Assembly: GCA_949316235.1 (NCBI GenBank)
Contig: OX438744.1
Coordinates: 24,353,578 to 24,417,577, forward strand
DNA: 64,000 nucleotides
Direction of reading: 5' to 3'
From: Oegoconia quadripuncta
Lineage: Eukaryota; Arthropoda; Insecta; Lepidoptera; Autostichidae
Numbering within the stretch: position 1 is the stretch's first letter; the number at the start of each line of letters is the position of its first letter. Under the pieces are notes generated by a model that saw nothing but the letters and a program-made list of their open reading frames with translations, was not told the DNA's origin and searched no databases. Of this stretch, positions 26,001-41,000 are shown piece by piece. Made by a program: the position numbers and the translations under genes.

Positions 26001-29000
26001 TATGTTATTTACATTGAGACACGGCGGCGGTCACATATACAGGGTGATATTTAATTAATGTAATTCGTGTTTACTGGTTACTCCACTCTTGATTATGAAC
26101 AACTTTCCCCAAGGAACTATAGCCGAATTCGATCAAAAAATTTTCGATACCCATATCAAAGTAAACCATTGTGAAGCCACCAATGGCTATGGTTCCTAGT
26201 GGCTAGTTGTTCGTAATCAGGAGTGGAGTCACCAGCCGAAATTTATTGGACATCCATACTAAGGGCTTTATCACACTAGCCAGTTGCGAGCGAGTGGAAA
26301 GCGGGGCGAGTGCGCAGCGAGTACGCCGCGAGTTCGCGACGTATGCGCAGCGAGCTCGCCGCGGGTGGGCAGCGAGTTCGCGCCGTGCGATTCTCGTTTT
26401 GTACATTCAGTGCCAGAATGGATTACGACGAGGAAACACTGCTGTTAGCTTTGTTACTCCGAAGACGGAAACGAAGACAAAAGCAGATAAAACGACGAAT
26501 ATGGGAGGACCCATTATCAAGTTATCGACTGGCGTCAACAGCGCTGTTCGCCGTGAGCTCGCTGCGCACCCGCGGCGTATTCGCCACGCACACGTCGCGA
26601 ACTCGCGGCGTGCTGGCTGCGCACTCGCCCCGCTTCCCACTCGCTCGCAACTCGCTAGTGTGATAACGTTATAAAGGTGGTTTAAGAATTGTTTACTTTG
26701 TATGGGTAATCGAAAATATTTCATCGAATTGGATCGAAAGTTGTTTGTATCAAAATTGGCGTCACCAGTTAATGGGAGTTACAAACTCAACCTATTCTAC
26801 AAGATACAGAACATAGCTTATTCAAAATATTAGATCCTTACCTATGAAATTGGCGTTTTGTATGAAGAATTTCATTGAGACTGTTTTCTCCATACAAACA
26901 TTTTTGTTTTTTTTTTTGGGAACGGCAATTCCAAATTAAGCTAAACTTTGTGTGTATTATCGGATAACATTAAGTTAAATATAGGCAGCGTTAATTTTTA
27001 AAAGTAACCGCTTTATAAAAGTTTCAGCGAATCTAAGAAATGATTATGGGAAGCACATGAAAAGAGCTCTGTTCAAATTTTTAAATTATGTGATTTAACC
27101 CAGAAATTAAAAAATATTTCATGTGAAACCTTGAAATAATATTCCATTGTCCAAATAAAAAACAATTTGGATATACCTTTGAAAATCGCAGGAATTGGTA
27201 CATATGATTAACAAAGAAATTTATTTTTATTATATTATATTAAATATTTATTTATTTTTATCATATTAGATTATATATTTTATTATATTTATTTATATTA
27301 TAACAACACCATAATTTAAGTATGTATGTCATCGACATGGTTGTTATTTTCTCTATTTATTAGTTGTATGTTTGTTTATAACTACTGTTATTGTAAGTGT
27401 ACTCGCTGTCTACTTTTACGTTACCTCATCAATTTGTCTCCTTACTGAGGTTTGCTGGAAGAGATCTCTTATAGAGATAAGCTTTTGTATATTTTAATAT
27501 TCTCCTGTTTTTTTGTTTTGTTTGACGTGTATGCTTATATACAATAAAGTGTTAAATAAATAAATTAATTAAAAAAAAACTCCAATTTCATAGGTAGAGA
27601 CCCAATATGTAAACATAAAATCGCTCTTGTCGGTGGAGTCCTCTCCACACTTCTCTACATTCCGCCTTTTCTTTGACTTGCTTCTTTAAGTCGCCCCAGT
27701 AATTGCTACCTCCAAGGTAATGTCAATACAAGGAACAAAAATCAATTAGCTGTACCTTTTAGTAGACATAGTAAAGTTAGTAAGTCATTCAGAGGTCAAT
27801 GTGTGCGTTTCTACAACAAGGTTCCCATGGATATACAGAATCTTCCGCTTAATAAATTAAAATTTATTATAAAACAAAAATTATGTAAAAAGGGATATTA
27901 CAAAATTGCAGACTACATTAATGATAGTAATCCATGGGATTAAACGGCTCCTCTACACGATATATAAAAATTGTTGTAACCTTTGTAGATTGTAAATGAC
28001 TGATTGAAAAGAGACAAACTCTCTGAGTTTCTCGCTAGCTCTTCTCAGTAGTGTTCACGTTCCGAGCTAGTGGTAGTTTAAAAAACAAGTGACGTTCATA
28101 AGTGTATTGCCTACATGAATAAATGATTTTCATTTCATTTCATTTCAAGGAATGACCCATTTACCAGTATGTATGTTTAGTTGTAGTTAATTTCTTATCT
28201 AGCCACTTCATCAGAGTGCGCTGACCGTAGTTACAACTCTCTGTCTAGATGCCGGAGTACCCGACGGTAGATCCCATCCCGTTGGAGTCTGTGTCACCAC
28301 CAAGCCCAGAACTGCCGGTTAGTCTCTTTCCAGGTCACATAACTTTATATTTGTTAGACTGGGACGGTATTGAAGATCGATGTTGACGTTGCAGTAGTCA
28401 GTATATTTTTATTTTATTTATTTATTTATTTAGGTTCACCAACGATTGTTTACGCTAATACATTTTCAGTACAAATTGCTTAACACTACTTAAACGTAAC
28501 AATCACTTACAGGTAAACACTGCTTCCACTAAGTAATTAATTACACGGTTGGGAAAAGAGAAATATAATATGTATGTATTAATTTTTGGCATGCACCAGT
28601 CAACCTGGTTTTGATAAACACTTATAAGCTAATCTGTAGAATGTACCTATATTATCGCAATGCACGTCGACCATGTCGCTGCAACTATTCAAAATTCGGC
28701 TCAGTCTTGGTATTGGGGAACTAGAACCCAGCACAGTTGATCTAAGTGGAGCACTAAATGGAGTGACTACATGTCGCGGGAGACGGGAGGGGATTCGAAA
28801 GCGGAACAATTGGAGTAACCTAGAGCAATCTATTTTGTGCTGAAATAACTTAAACATAAACATGGCATCAATAAGATTTCGACGCATCTCCAATGAATTC
28901 ATCCTGAAATGTCGCAGTCTACTCATGTAAGATTTATCCTGTTTAGCTCTTCCTTAGATTTATCCTGTTTAGTATATGCACTTTTATTAAAAACTAGGAA

Positions 29001-32000
29001 CAAGGTGATACTGTAGGTTTCATGCACCGCTTCTTTTCTCACAGATGATTTCCCTTTTCGAAGCGGTAGTAGCTTGGCCTGCAGTAGACTTGACAGAGAA
29101 ATGCTTGAGCCATAATGTTCCTTTATGAAACAATAGATTTAATCCTTATTGACCCTGTCGATTGGGTATTTTTCGGTTCGGCAATAAATTGACCCGGGGC
29201 TCAGGCAGGCTACTTTTCGGAATTCAGGTTTATCTCTAAAATCATCGATCTCAATGGATCACCTTGTAAAAGTAACGTCATTATGAAATACCTGAGAAAA
29301 TTCAACGGGATGATATAGACCATTATATAGAAATCTTGAAAACGTTATCAAATATCAATATGTCTAGGTTCATTGACTTACATGTGCATTCATTGTTGGC
29401 AGTGGAAAGGGCAAGTGAGTTTCGAGGACAGGAAAAGATGGGTGAGTGCCAAATTTCATTTGAAATCGATCAAATGTATTAAAGTGTTCATTCTCTCTGC
29501 CAGGAGTGGTAGAGCGTGGTATTGTAAAACTGCGCATTGCATACGCGCGACAACCATCGAATACGGTTTCCCAATCTTTTTTAATATCCAGGGTGTATTT
29601 GAATTCGTGTAATTCCCATTGACTGGTGACTTCACTCTTGATTACGAATAACTTTCCCCAAGGAACAATAGTCGAATTCAATCAAAAAAATTTCGATTAC
29701 CCGTACAAAGTGAAACATTCTGATACCACCTTTAGTATGGAATCCCAACATTTTTTTCCTGGTGACTCCAATCCTGATTGCGAACAACTTTCCACTAGCA
29801 ATCATAACCGAATTCAGCCGAAAATTGTTGGACTTCCGACCGACCGACCAGCCGAAAGTTTAGTATACTAAAGGTGGTTTCGGTATGGTTTACTTTGTAT
29901 GGGTCTTCTTCTTCACTTTAAGAGCTATGCTCTTGTCGGTGGAGTAACGACCATGTCTCTCTACTTTCCGCCCTCGTTTTAACCTTTAACACGACATTCA
30001 CCTTTCCTTTCACTTGGTCAAAGTAATTACGCCTAGGTCTTCCCCTTCCTTTCTTTCCTTCAATCTTACCCTCAGTTATGTTCTTCAAAAAGTGTCGTAT
30101 CAAGTGACCTTTCCTCTTCGGTTCTCAACTGTTGCTAACAGGCATCTCTTCTTTATATGGGTACCTAATCGAAAATTTTTTGATCGAATTCGGCTACGGT
30201 TCGTAGTGGATAGTTGTTCGTAATTACCGAGTCACCAGTAGACAGGAATTACACGAAATAAATTTCACCCTGTAGAGCCACCCCGGTTTATAAATGATAT
30301 TATTATCATCATCATCATGTCAGCCACAGGACCTGCTGAAATCAGGAGTTGCGTCCAGCGACTTCCCGCGACTTTCATTAGGTCTTCTGCTCACCTTGTG
30401 AGTGGACGTCCTATGATTGATATGATGATGAATATCCAGTACATTCTTTGTTTCACTTCTTTGAGCTCTTTATTTCATTGAGCCTTTGTTATAATCCTTT
30501 TGAAATTTTATTTCATCTTCCTGTTTATTATTTAACCTGCTTTAACCGCCTCCGTGGCTCAATGTAAACAATGGTGCAATGGTGTCATGGAGCACCTGGT
30601 TTTGTACCCCTGTGTACCCTTCAACGGCCAAGTCACACAACATTAACTATAATAATAAAGAAATCGCAGTAAGGAACCTTAGACTTGGCACGACTTTGTA
30701 TAGATTTCATTACTTTTTAGAGATAATCAAGCAAAGACTTGGCTAGTTTTTTACAGAATGTTTTTGGTGGGATTTCATTTCTTGATACTGCAAGTTGAGT
30801 CAGTTCTACCATACACCAAGAAAGATATTGAATTGAAGAGACAAGACCCGTCTTTGGGCATACCAACTATTTGGTAGCCACTAAGTTCATCGTCGTCTTT
30901 TAATATTATCGACATTTTTTACGATAATTCTTATCTTGCGAAATCAAACACAATTAAACTCAACGACCTTTAGTATATGGACAACAAATCAGAAATACCG
31001 ATAATATTTAGACTAAAACCTACTTATATCTTTAAGACTTCTTTTGTCTTAATAAAAAAAACTTAAAGAAAATATTACTCTGCCTACTCAATCTATACAA
31101 ACTATAAGCAAAACGTTAACTCTTAATTATTAGACAAGTGTCAATATAATTAATTATCAATGAACTTTCTACCAAAGGTACTACCTACATAGTACTGAAA
31201 CACAGCTAAATTAATGATATTTTTAAACGAAACGAAGTAATATCTAACTAAATAAACTAAACTAGAATACTAGAAAAGTACTTATAAACATGAACGCGAT
31301 TCGAAGTACTGCCTAACTGTAAATTAAACCTAGAAAACTAAAAGTAGGTACTAAATTGCTAACAATTAAATAAAGTATTCAATTGAAACTTCTTTTAATT
31401 CTGATAATTAAGTAATAATCAGTAATCCGTCACTAACCATATAATTCCTAACCTGTTTAAATCTTTGAATTAATATAATAACAACCTGCCAATTAACCTT
31501 AGCAAACCTCACGAAATAATCAGCGAAATCAACGAAATGCAAATAATCCCTCCTAATCCTTAGCAAACATTTTCAAGCGCAATAGAAGAATGTCGTAAAC
31601 GACTGTAACGCTGCCGGTTGCCACTTTGCCATATAAGGTTATCGGAAAAACAAAACGTAAGCGCGTTTTAAAATACAGTCAACGCCATCTAGCGACGCGT
31701 GCGGGTATCACCGCCACTCTTAGCCAATGCATTATATTTTGACCAAATTTTCCTTTGTTTATTTAATTTGTGTAATGTTCGAGTAGAATAAAATTAATCG
31801 TTTGACTATTTCTTCTTGTAAACTTGTAATAAGTATAAGTATAAAAGCCAGTCTAGTCTTATCCAGAGTTTTCCTTTAATTTTATTTATATTCGTATTAA
31901 AAGCAGAAGGGGAGGCATTCGCCCAGCAGTGGGACGCTATAGGCTAGATTAAATTAGAAGATGTGTCCCACTACGCTGGACAGTCGATTTTTTTATGTAC

Positions 32001-35000
32001 CAATAGTAGAAGGGGGCATTACCATATCTCTAATACAGCTGGGACCAGCTGAGGGTTCTTCGTCAGATATAAAGTTAATCGTTCGACTATTTCTTCTTGT
32101 AAACTTGTAAGTATAAGTATAAAAGCCAGTGTAGTCTTATCCTGAGTTTTCCTTTAATTTTATTTATATGCGTATTATAAGCAGAAGGGGAAGCATGCGC
32201 CCAGCAGTGGGATGCTATAGGCTAGATTAAATTAGAAGATGTGTCCCACTACGCTGGATTTTTGCAATGACAGTCGATTTTTCTATGTACCAATAGTAGA
32301 AGGGGGCATTACCATATCTCTAATACAGCTGAGATCAGCTGAGGGTTCTTCATCAGATACTTCAGACCTTCGATTTTTGACATCAAATGAAGCGGCCCAC
32401 CAAGTTGAATATTTTTTGTAAAGGCGGTATATGTCGATCTCTAATAGTTTGGTTGGGCTCTTGTGTTTCCTAATCAGGGTCACCAGGTACTACAGATCTT
32501 CGATTATCCTAGTTTTTATAGTTTTCCCTTTATGTGCCCATTAAACCATAACTCTGTACCAAATTTCAGCTCTCTGAGTTTATGGGAAGTACTAGTTCTA
32601 TTTTGATGATCATGAGTGAGTGAGTGTCATAAATGCGAAACTTTGCTTTCGCTTTACTTCGGAACTAAATGACCTACAGACTTGAAATTTTGGATTTTAA
32701 GTATGTGATTATAGCTTACTGGATGACCAAAATTTCTGCGTTCTAGTCTTATCCAGAGGTTCTAAAATAGGGGCCTGAAAATGCGGCGAAATGGTTCCAG
32801 TAAAGGATGGTACGGCAGTGTTTGCTTCGCGCTCGACTTGGCGGGGGCACTGCTGTGCCCCCCGATCTTGAACCTGACAACGCTTACCAGCTGCTTGTAG
32901 ACCTCTCATGATGGTTTATAATGCTTTCAGGGACGAGGCTCATCAGGAATCATAATCAATGAAGTGGTAGGTATGATATTTAACATTAAGTGATACTGGT
33001 CGGCGAATTGGTGTAGCAGTGACCCTTGTATCGGAACCAATGGTCTCGGGTTCGAAACCAGCTTGGGGTAAATGATGAACATGAACGTTTATTAAAAACT
33101 CAAGTGTATATAATATTTTGTTTATCCGTACCATAGTATAGGCTTTGCTTAATATGAGAAATGTGTATAAAAATATTATAATTATTTAATTTTTGTTCCT
33201 CAGCCCGCCAACATCAGATCAACGAATGAAATGAAGAAAGCACTAGAGGTGAAGTTTAAATTTAATCCGTCCACACTAGCATAAAATGCGAAAGTAATTC
33301 TGTCTGTTTGTTACCTTTTCATGACTATGCTTATACCTCTTTCTATTCTTTTATATTAACTCATCTCTAAAAAGCTATCTATTCCGTGTGGTTCTTCATT
33401 TGGTTTTATTGTTACAGAAAACAGCTCGGAATTTGGAACACACTATGTCGAAGAAAGACGATGTGAGGTTTTATATTTCATTTTAATCTAATTCATTATA
33501 CTCGTGTAAAAAATGCATGTGTGATAAACTTATCAACCATCTGGTATCCCATATACAAGCATATTTGCTTAGTGTAGAACTAGAGGGCGCTGTATCTACA
33601 AGGATATTTATTTATTAATTTAAGAGGGCTTATACCGTCCAGTGGCGTCGTAAGTAAATAAAGCCTAAATAGCTATAATTGCGGTTATATTCGATAATTT
33701 CAAATTATTGATAAATGCGGCCACTTTTTTATAATCGTGAATTCGGGAAAGTAACCCCCATCAAAGGTATTTAGGTGTTATTTATAATTAGTGTTTAAGC
33801 TTCTCGAGAGCACGTCAGAGCGGTTTTTTTTTATTGATTCTGGATTAAAAAGAAATCTTAATTCATTCAATGAGGGCGCCACTGGGCAGAGTAATCCCTC
33901 TTAAGAGACCGGAATATGGGATATCTTTTTTTTTTTTTTTATATGAGAGAGCGGCAAACGAGCATGCGGGTCACCTGATGGAAAGCAATCACCGCCGCCC
34001 ATGGACACCCGCAACACCAAAAGGGTCACAGATGCGTTGCCGGCCTCTTTCTTATTTATTAGACACCGACCATCAGCTTTCATTAGAAAAATATGATCTC
34101 CCAATAAAATAATAGTATAATTCGAGTTTGTTTTTATAGGGACTCCAGTCTCCAAGTATGTTGTCTGTGGTGAGTGATGTTACATTATTGTGATTGGCAT
34201 GTTTTTAGTTACAATGTATAATGGCATACGACAGCTCATATTTTCACAAGATTTTATTTTCACACTTAGCAGGGCTTAATCCGTCCAGTTTTTATTTATG
34301 CTGTATTTATAAATGAGGGCACATTTATAAATACAGCATAAATAAAAAATATTACTCTGATCTGCACTCGAAAAGTCTTAAAGCTGATAAATTAAAAAAA
34401 TAGCTTTAATTACGGTAATTTTTGAGAATTTAAAATTATTAATAAAAACGGCCACTTTTTTATAATTGTGAATTCTGGAAAATAACCCCCATAAAAGCTA
34501 ATGATTAGCTCCGTTCAATTGATTAGCGCGATACGAATCAATCAATTGAATTGTGAATCACAGGATTAAGGGTGTTACATTAAAATTATTACCGCTGTCT
34601 TCCGCCCGTAGGCATACAAGGTCAAAATAATTAGGCACTATAAAATAAAGTTAAATAAAATAAAGTAATTATATTGGGCATAAAAAAATCCATAAAAATG
34701 TCATAAAATTCCGAAATGTTTCATTTACATTCATTCATTACTTTTACATACAATAAACTACATACAACATTATGTCAACAATTTAGTAATTTATTATGAT
34801 GAAACTGAATGTCAAATGAAAATGTCAATTATAGTATAATGTCAACTGTCATCTGTATCAAAAAATTCCTTAATAGAATAAAATGTCTTTTCTACAAGAT
34901 AGTCAAATAACTTTCTCCTAAATTCAGAAAACTCGGTGCATTTACTGTATGGCAGCGTGTACTGTATGGCAGTTAGAATTTATAATCATTTACCTAATGA

Positions 35001-38000
35001 ATTCAAAAATAAAATTAGTAAAATATTTAAAAAACAGGTGTTTGCATATTTTCTAGAGAAGGGTTATTATTCAGTATTGGAATTTCTGAGCGACAAGTAA
35101 TTTATTTTTCTTTTTATTGCATATTTTCTGACATTGTATTTAATTAATTTATCGTTAATAATTAATACTAATTTGACTTGATTAATAATTTACTACATAT
35201 TTAATATTATGCTTAAAGACAATGATATTTGCACGCCATAAATGGCAGAATATGCGAACGCGCTGTATTATATTTAAAGATCAATTGTTGGACCATATTC
35301 TAGTGAATAAATATTTCATTTCATTTCATTTCTTTAAATCTGGAGAAAGTTTATTATAATTTTTTGGGGCCATTACAAACACACTATTTACAAACAGAGT
35401 TGTTTCGGCTGGTTTATGCTGGAGCTGGTCCTTACGTCGTGCGCTCAAAATATTAGGGAACAGCTATTTAGGTATTATTTTTAGGCATCTCTAGTGCAGG
35501 TCAGAGCGATTTATTCCGTATTGCCGTGTTCCGTATATTTCTATTCAATTGGTGTGACTGAGATTTACAAATGAAACAATTTATCTATCTATTTAAAAAG
35601 AAATCTCAATCCAATGAGGGCGTCACTGGATGGAATAAACTCTCTCGAAGGCTATCTTTCCACCTTTGTGTTTTAAATGTTTACACCAATATTTTTCAGA
35701 AAAGTTTAATAAACAGGAAGCAAGTGATCAAAGAGAATAGGAGACGTTTAAGTCTTACCCAGGTAAATATGTTACAGCATACTTCACACAGTGCCAGGGT
35801 CTGTGGTCTCTGCAAATCTGTGGTCTCTGCCTACCTCTACGGGAAAAAAAGTCAAAGTCAAAATTGCTTTATTTTGTAGATACACAGAGTACACTTAAAA
35901 TAGTGTTGTGTTCCGGTTGTCAGAGATAAGATAGCCAGTCCCCTAAATGTGTTGGAGTTTCCGGGTTAGTACGCTTCCACCTTCGACCTCATCTTCATTT
36001 AACATCAGGTGTGATTGAGGTCAAGTACCAATACAACCCGTTGTGCATAAAAAAAATTTAAAAAAAGTCAATTTTACATTTTTTAAGCTACTGCTTGTTC
36101 AAAATGCAATTTTCCCCTGAGAAGAACAAGCAAGAAACTAGAAGGGTTACTCTTTTAAAATCAGGCTTTGATTTTACATAAAGGTTTTATATTTCATTAT
36201 TAATTGCGAAATAGCCTGGCATGCGAACGATCTGATTATGTCCAGGGATGATTATCATCTAAATAGTCTGATCTTTTATAATATGCTTTGTTAATATGTT
36301 TCTGTTTTATAGTATGTTTAAATTTATTGAGAGGAAGATTTTGTATATCAAGTGGAACCTTATTGAAAATGCGTATACATAACCCTTTGAATGAATTACT
36401 GAGTTTGCAGAGGCGACTTATGTGACCTGCAAGTTTATCTTTATTTCTTGTATTGACATCATATTTACCACTATTTTTCCTAAATGATGCTATTTTTTTT
36501 TATTATTGTTGCTAACCACTTCACCAAACAGATCGTCCTACATAATTAGTTGTATTGTATTTGTATACATATATTATTTATTTGTAGGAATTGGATAATG
36601 AAGTCGATACCAACGAAATATTGATCAGCACTTGGCAAAAAGCAGGTTAGTCGAGAAGTATAATTATTATTACAGTTACACCACAGACTTACTTATACTT
36701 ATATATGAGTTTTTTTACCGTAAGGAAAATAATAGGGCATATTAAACCCTCACTCAAAAACGAAGCATGAAATTCGTTTTGTGTTGCTATTGTTTTTAGT
36801 TGATAACTACGTCATTCGCGTCACTGCACCACAATGCTCATCACTTCGAATGTACCTGCCTATATAAATTTGCAATAGTATAGTTGACCAGCACTACGCT
36901 TGCACTTGCGCATGTAACCGCGATTGTTACGTGGTAAAACTATTATAATTATAACATTCACTAGCAGTCTGATTATAGTATTCAATTGTCTGGATATCTA
37001 ATAAATAAATTTTAAAAAAAACTTGGTTGGCTGACTTGGTATTAAGTAAAAGAAATAGAAGGCATAGGTAGTTTTATTTTTTTTATAAACCATCATCGTT
37101 TAAAGCTTTGCGTCATTTGACGGTTGTGTTTGTAGCCTATTCCACAGAATTACATCATTAAATGCTGGCTGATTATGATGACACCATTAAATAAAATAAA
37201 TTAAAAAAAAACTTGAAGAAAATATTGGAGTTTTACCTACCATTAAAACTCTTATTATTGTACAATTGCATGACTGTACCTGATATGTGATTTTTTAAAG
37301 ACCGGTGTGAAGTTTGCTTTTTCCTTTTTTTGGTTCGTTCGCCACGTAACATAACTGAGGTCGTACACCACCAACTTTTGTAATTTTGATCTTCTTGAGA
37401 ATAAAAGAAATTTATTGAAAGTGAGCTGCTGGAGTTTTCATGAAGATCCCGCTTCATACTATACCACACAAGACGTTTAATACATGGTCCTTCCACGCCG
37501 GACTTCGAGTGTGACCAACGACCTACCAACTTTGACGAAACGTGAGCAGAAGAAAGAAAGGACTAATCTTTACTGGTCTCATCCTGTTGTGGAGACTGCA
37601 TACTTCTTCCTGTCGTCGCTTCCTGTAAAATCATACTGAGTTACATACTTACGTCGTTCATAACTTACTGCTGTTGCAACTGAGAACACGGTATCTGAAC
37701 ATGCTTAGAAAGGAATCTCATCGACGAATGTAAATTCATCCCACGTTCTTCATAGTGGTCTGCAGAGATACAAGTGAGTCCTTTCCATGATACCATTCCT
37801 ATTTCTTAAACCAACTTCCTTACTTACAAGTTCCTGAGTTCAATATTTCATACATACTATTATTTGCTCACTACGTTTTACGTAGACATATTTGTATAGT
37901 TACATTAATTTGTGAGATCATTAATTAATGTATACATAATTAAACATTCTATACATAGTAATCCTTACAAGTCATACTTCGTACTAAGATTAATTAATGG

Positions 38001-41000
38001 TAGCTGGTCAATGTGCATAGGTATATAGTTTAGTTAGCTAAGTGCCTAGTTCTCGCAGTGATCAGTGCAGCGAGCCATTCCATTGAACTGTATCTAAGTT
38101 AACCTACCTACTTCTTAACCGCTGCTAACTTAACTGCGTCACTTGTTTACGTTCTTATTAACTTCATGCGTTAGTACAAAAATTAAGAATTATTAGTAAA
38201 ATTGACCTTTAATTACGTGTTTTAAACTCTTTTTTAGTGAAATAAGGCTTATTGTCAAGTGTTAAGTGCTGTTCATCGGTTATATCTGTGAATTATGGCG
38301 GATATGAAAGAATTAGTTAAGAAACGCGGATGTTTAAAGGGTCGTCTTACGATGTTTGCGAGTTATTTAGGTAGCTTGCATATTGAGCCGTTGACTGCAC
38401 GTCAGATAACCGAATTGGAACTCCGTATTACGAGAATAGAGGACATTCTGTCTAGTTTCGATGAAGTGCAAGGGGAAATTGAGATGTTGGTATCGGATGG
38501 TGATCAAGCACTAGTGATGCAAGAACGTATAGACTTCGAAAATTCTTACTTTGAGTCCGTATCGAGGGCTAAGACACTATTAGCGCAGTGCACAAAGCAT
38601 CCGCGACATTCTTCATCTGTCGAAGATGATTCTACTGTCACAGAGAAAAGGTCTGTGATTAATGCTTCCACACCCTTAACACAACAACAACCGAAGATAA
38701 AATGTAAGTTGCCCATAATTAGTTTACCTAAATTTAATGGCTCATACGAAAAGTGGCTTGAGTACCGTGATACGTTTAATAGTTTAATACACAGAAATGA
38801 CAACGTTGACAACATAAATAAATTTCACTATTTAAAGGCGTCTCTTGAGGGGAGTGCATCCTTGGTAATCCAGTCCCTGGAAATATCAAGTGATAATTAT
38901 CATCATGCCTGGAAATTAATTTGTGATCGGTATGATAATAAAAGATTGTTAGTCAACAATCATGTTACTGCTATCTTTAACGTAAGATCTATCAATAAGG
39001 AGTCTCCCTCATCTATTAGGTACTTAATAGATAGTTTTAGTAAAAACTTGAGAGCACTCGAGACTCTGAAAGAACCCACAAAGCACTGGGATACCTTGCT
39101 CATACATTTAGCTTGCAATAAACTGGATAGCATAACTAGACGAGAATGGGAAGAATTAATCCCATCACTCAAAAATGTTACTTTTGATAATTTTATTAAC
39201 TTCCTCAGAAACCGCGCCGATTTACTAGAAACAATAGCCGTGAATGTGACGTCCCCCGCGCCGCGCTCCGCGGCCGCTGGTGGGCAGACGCGCAATGCAA
39301 AAGAGAGAGGTTTCGTTGTCATTGATAAGCAGTCAGACCGATCACCTGGACCACAGGTACCCTCCACCTTATGTCCTAAATGCGCTGGGAATCATTTTCT
39401 TTTTGATTGTCAACAATTTTTGTCGTTATCTAACAAGGAACGCGCCAATGAATTACCACGGTTAAATGTCTGTTTTAATTGCCTAAAGGGAGGCCACTAC
39501 CTTAAAAGTTGTTGGCGTAGTGGATGCAAGGTATGTCATAAGCGACACAATACTTTGGTACATGTAGACAAGTCTTCCTCAAGCAACAAATATTCTACTT
39601 CACCTCCGCCTATCTTAAGTTCTAATTCTGGTGTCGCACTTGTGGCACAGCAACACGCAGGTCAGGTATTACTGTCAACTGCCCTCGTACACATACATAG
39701 TAGTGATGGCATCTTAGTCACTGCCCGAGCCATCTTAGATAACGGAAGCACGTCATGCTTCATTACCCATAATTTGTGCCAAAAACTAAATTTATCCATA
39801 AATATGGTAAATACATCAGTGTCTGGCGTCAACAATTTACATACTACACTTACTAAGACATGCAAAGCTAAACTTTCTTCGCGTACTAGTGGTTATCATT
39901 TTGAAACTACATACTTTGTCATACCTACTATAACAAGCAATCTTCCTTCTTATAAAGTTGACCTGAATTTGCTAAAAATTCCATGCGATATCGTCCTAGC
40001 GGATCCAGAATTTTATTTACCTTCCAATGTGGACATACTGTTGGGGGCGAACATATTTTGGAACTTACTAGAAGGTGGCCGATTAAAATTAGGCACCAAT
40101 AAGCCCGTCATTTGTGAAACTAAACTTGGTTGGTTAGTATCAGGTTTTTGTCCTACTCGAATTCATACTAATGACATACTGTGCAATTTTACTGTGAACA
40201 ACAATATTGATGACAGTCTTACTCGCTTCTGGCAGATGGATGAGTGTACAGTTCGGTCTGAAACTGCGTACTACTCACCTGAAGAACGCGCCTGTGAAGA
40301 ACATTTTGTAAAAAATACTACACGACTTCCTGATGGTCGATTCTGTGTTTGTTTGCCTTTAAAACAACCTGAAAGCTTACTGGGTCATTCTTATGCAAGG
40401 GCAGAGAAGTGTTTTCTATCATTGGAACGAAGACTATTTAAAAATGATACAATGAAATCCATGTATAAAGAATTTATAAATGAATACGAGCGTTTAGGTG
40501 ATATGTCAGAGGTCACTGACCCTACAATGCAAAGAAAGGGCAACTTCCTTCCGCACCACGGCGTACTACGTACTGACAGTCTGACTACGAAACTAAGAGT
40601 CGTTTTTAATGGAAGCTCTCCTACTACATCAGGCGTTACCTTTAACGATATTCAAATGGTGGGGCCTACTATACAAGACGACATTGTGTCAATCCTTTTG
40701 CGTTTTCGTTTTTATAATCACGTTTTTTCAGCTGACGTAGAGAAGATGTATCGTAGAGTTGTTGTAAATACTAAAGACAGGCATCTGCAACAAATCATAT
40801 GGCGTGATAATCCTGATGAACCTTTACGTACTTACCAATTAAATACGGTCACATACGGAACTGCTAGTGCGCCTTTTTTAGCCGTCAGATGTTTGAAGCA
40901 ATTGTCGATTCAGTGCACGGACTCTATGATAGCTGAAGTAATAGCAAAGGATTTTTATGTCGATGACTTGCTAAGCGGCTCTATTACTAGAGATGGGGCT

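Noticed and set aside
26203..26724. Four overlapping ORFs around 26300-26650 as real proteins
   Set aside because: Three arise from the GCGAG-type inverted arms of the MITE, which stay open in many frames. Only the core starting at ATG 26418 looks coding, and only as a remnant.
27230..27300. AT-rich block as replication origin or satellite
   Set aside because: Simple low-complexity sequence with no defined repeat unit.
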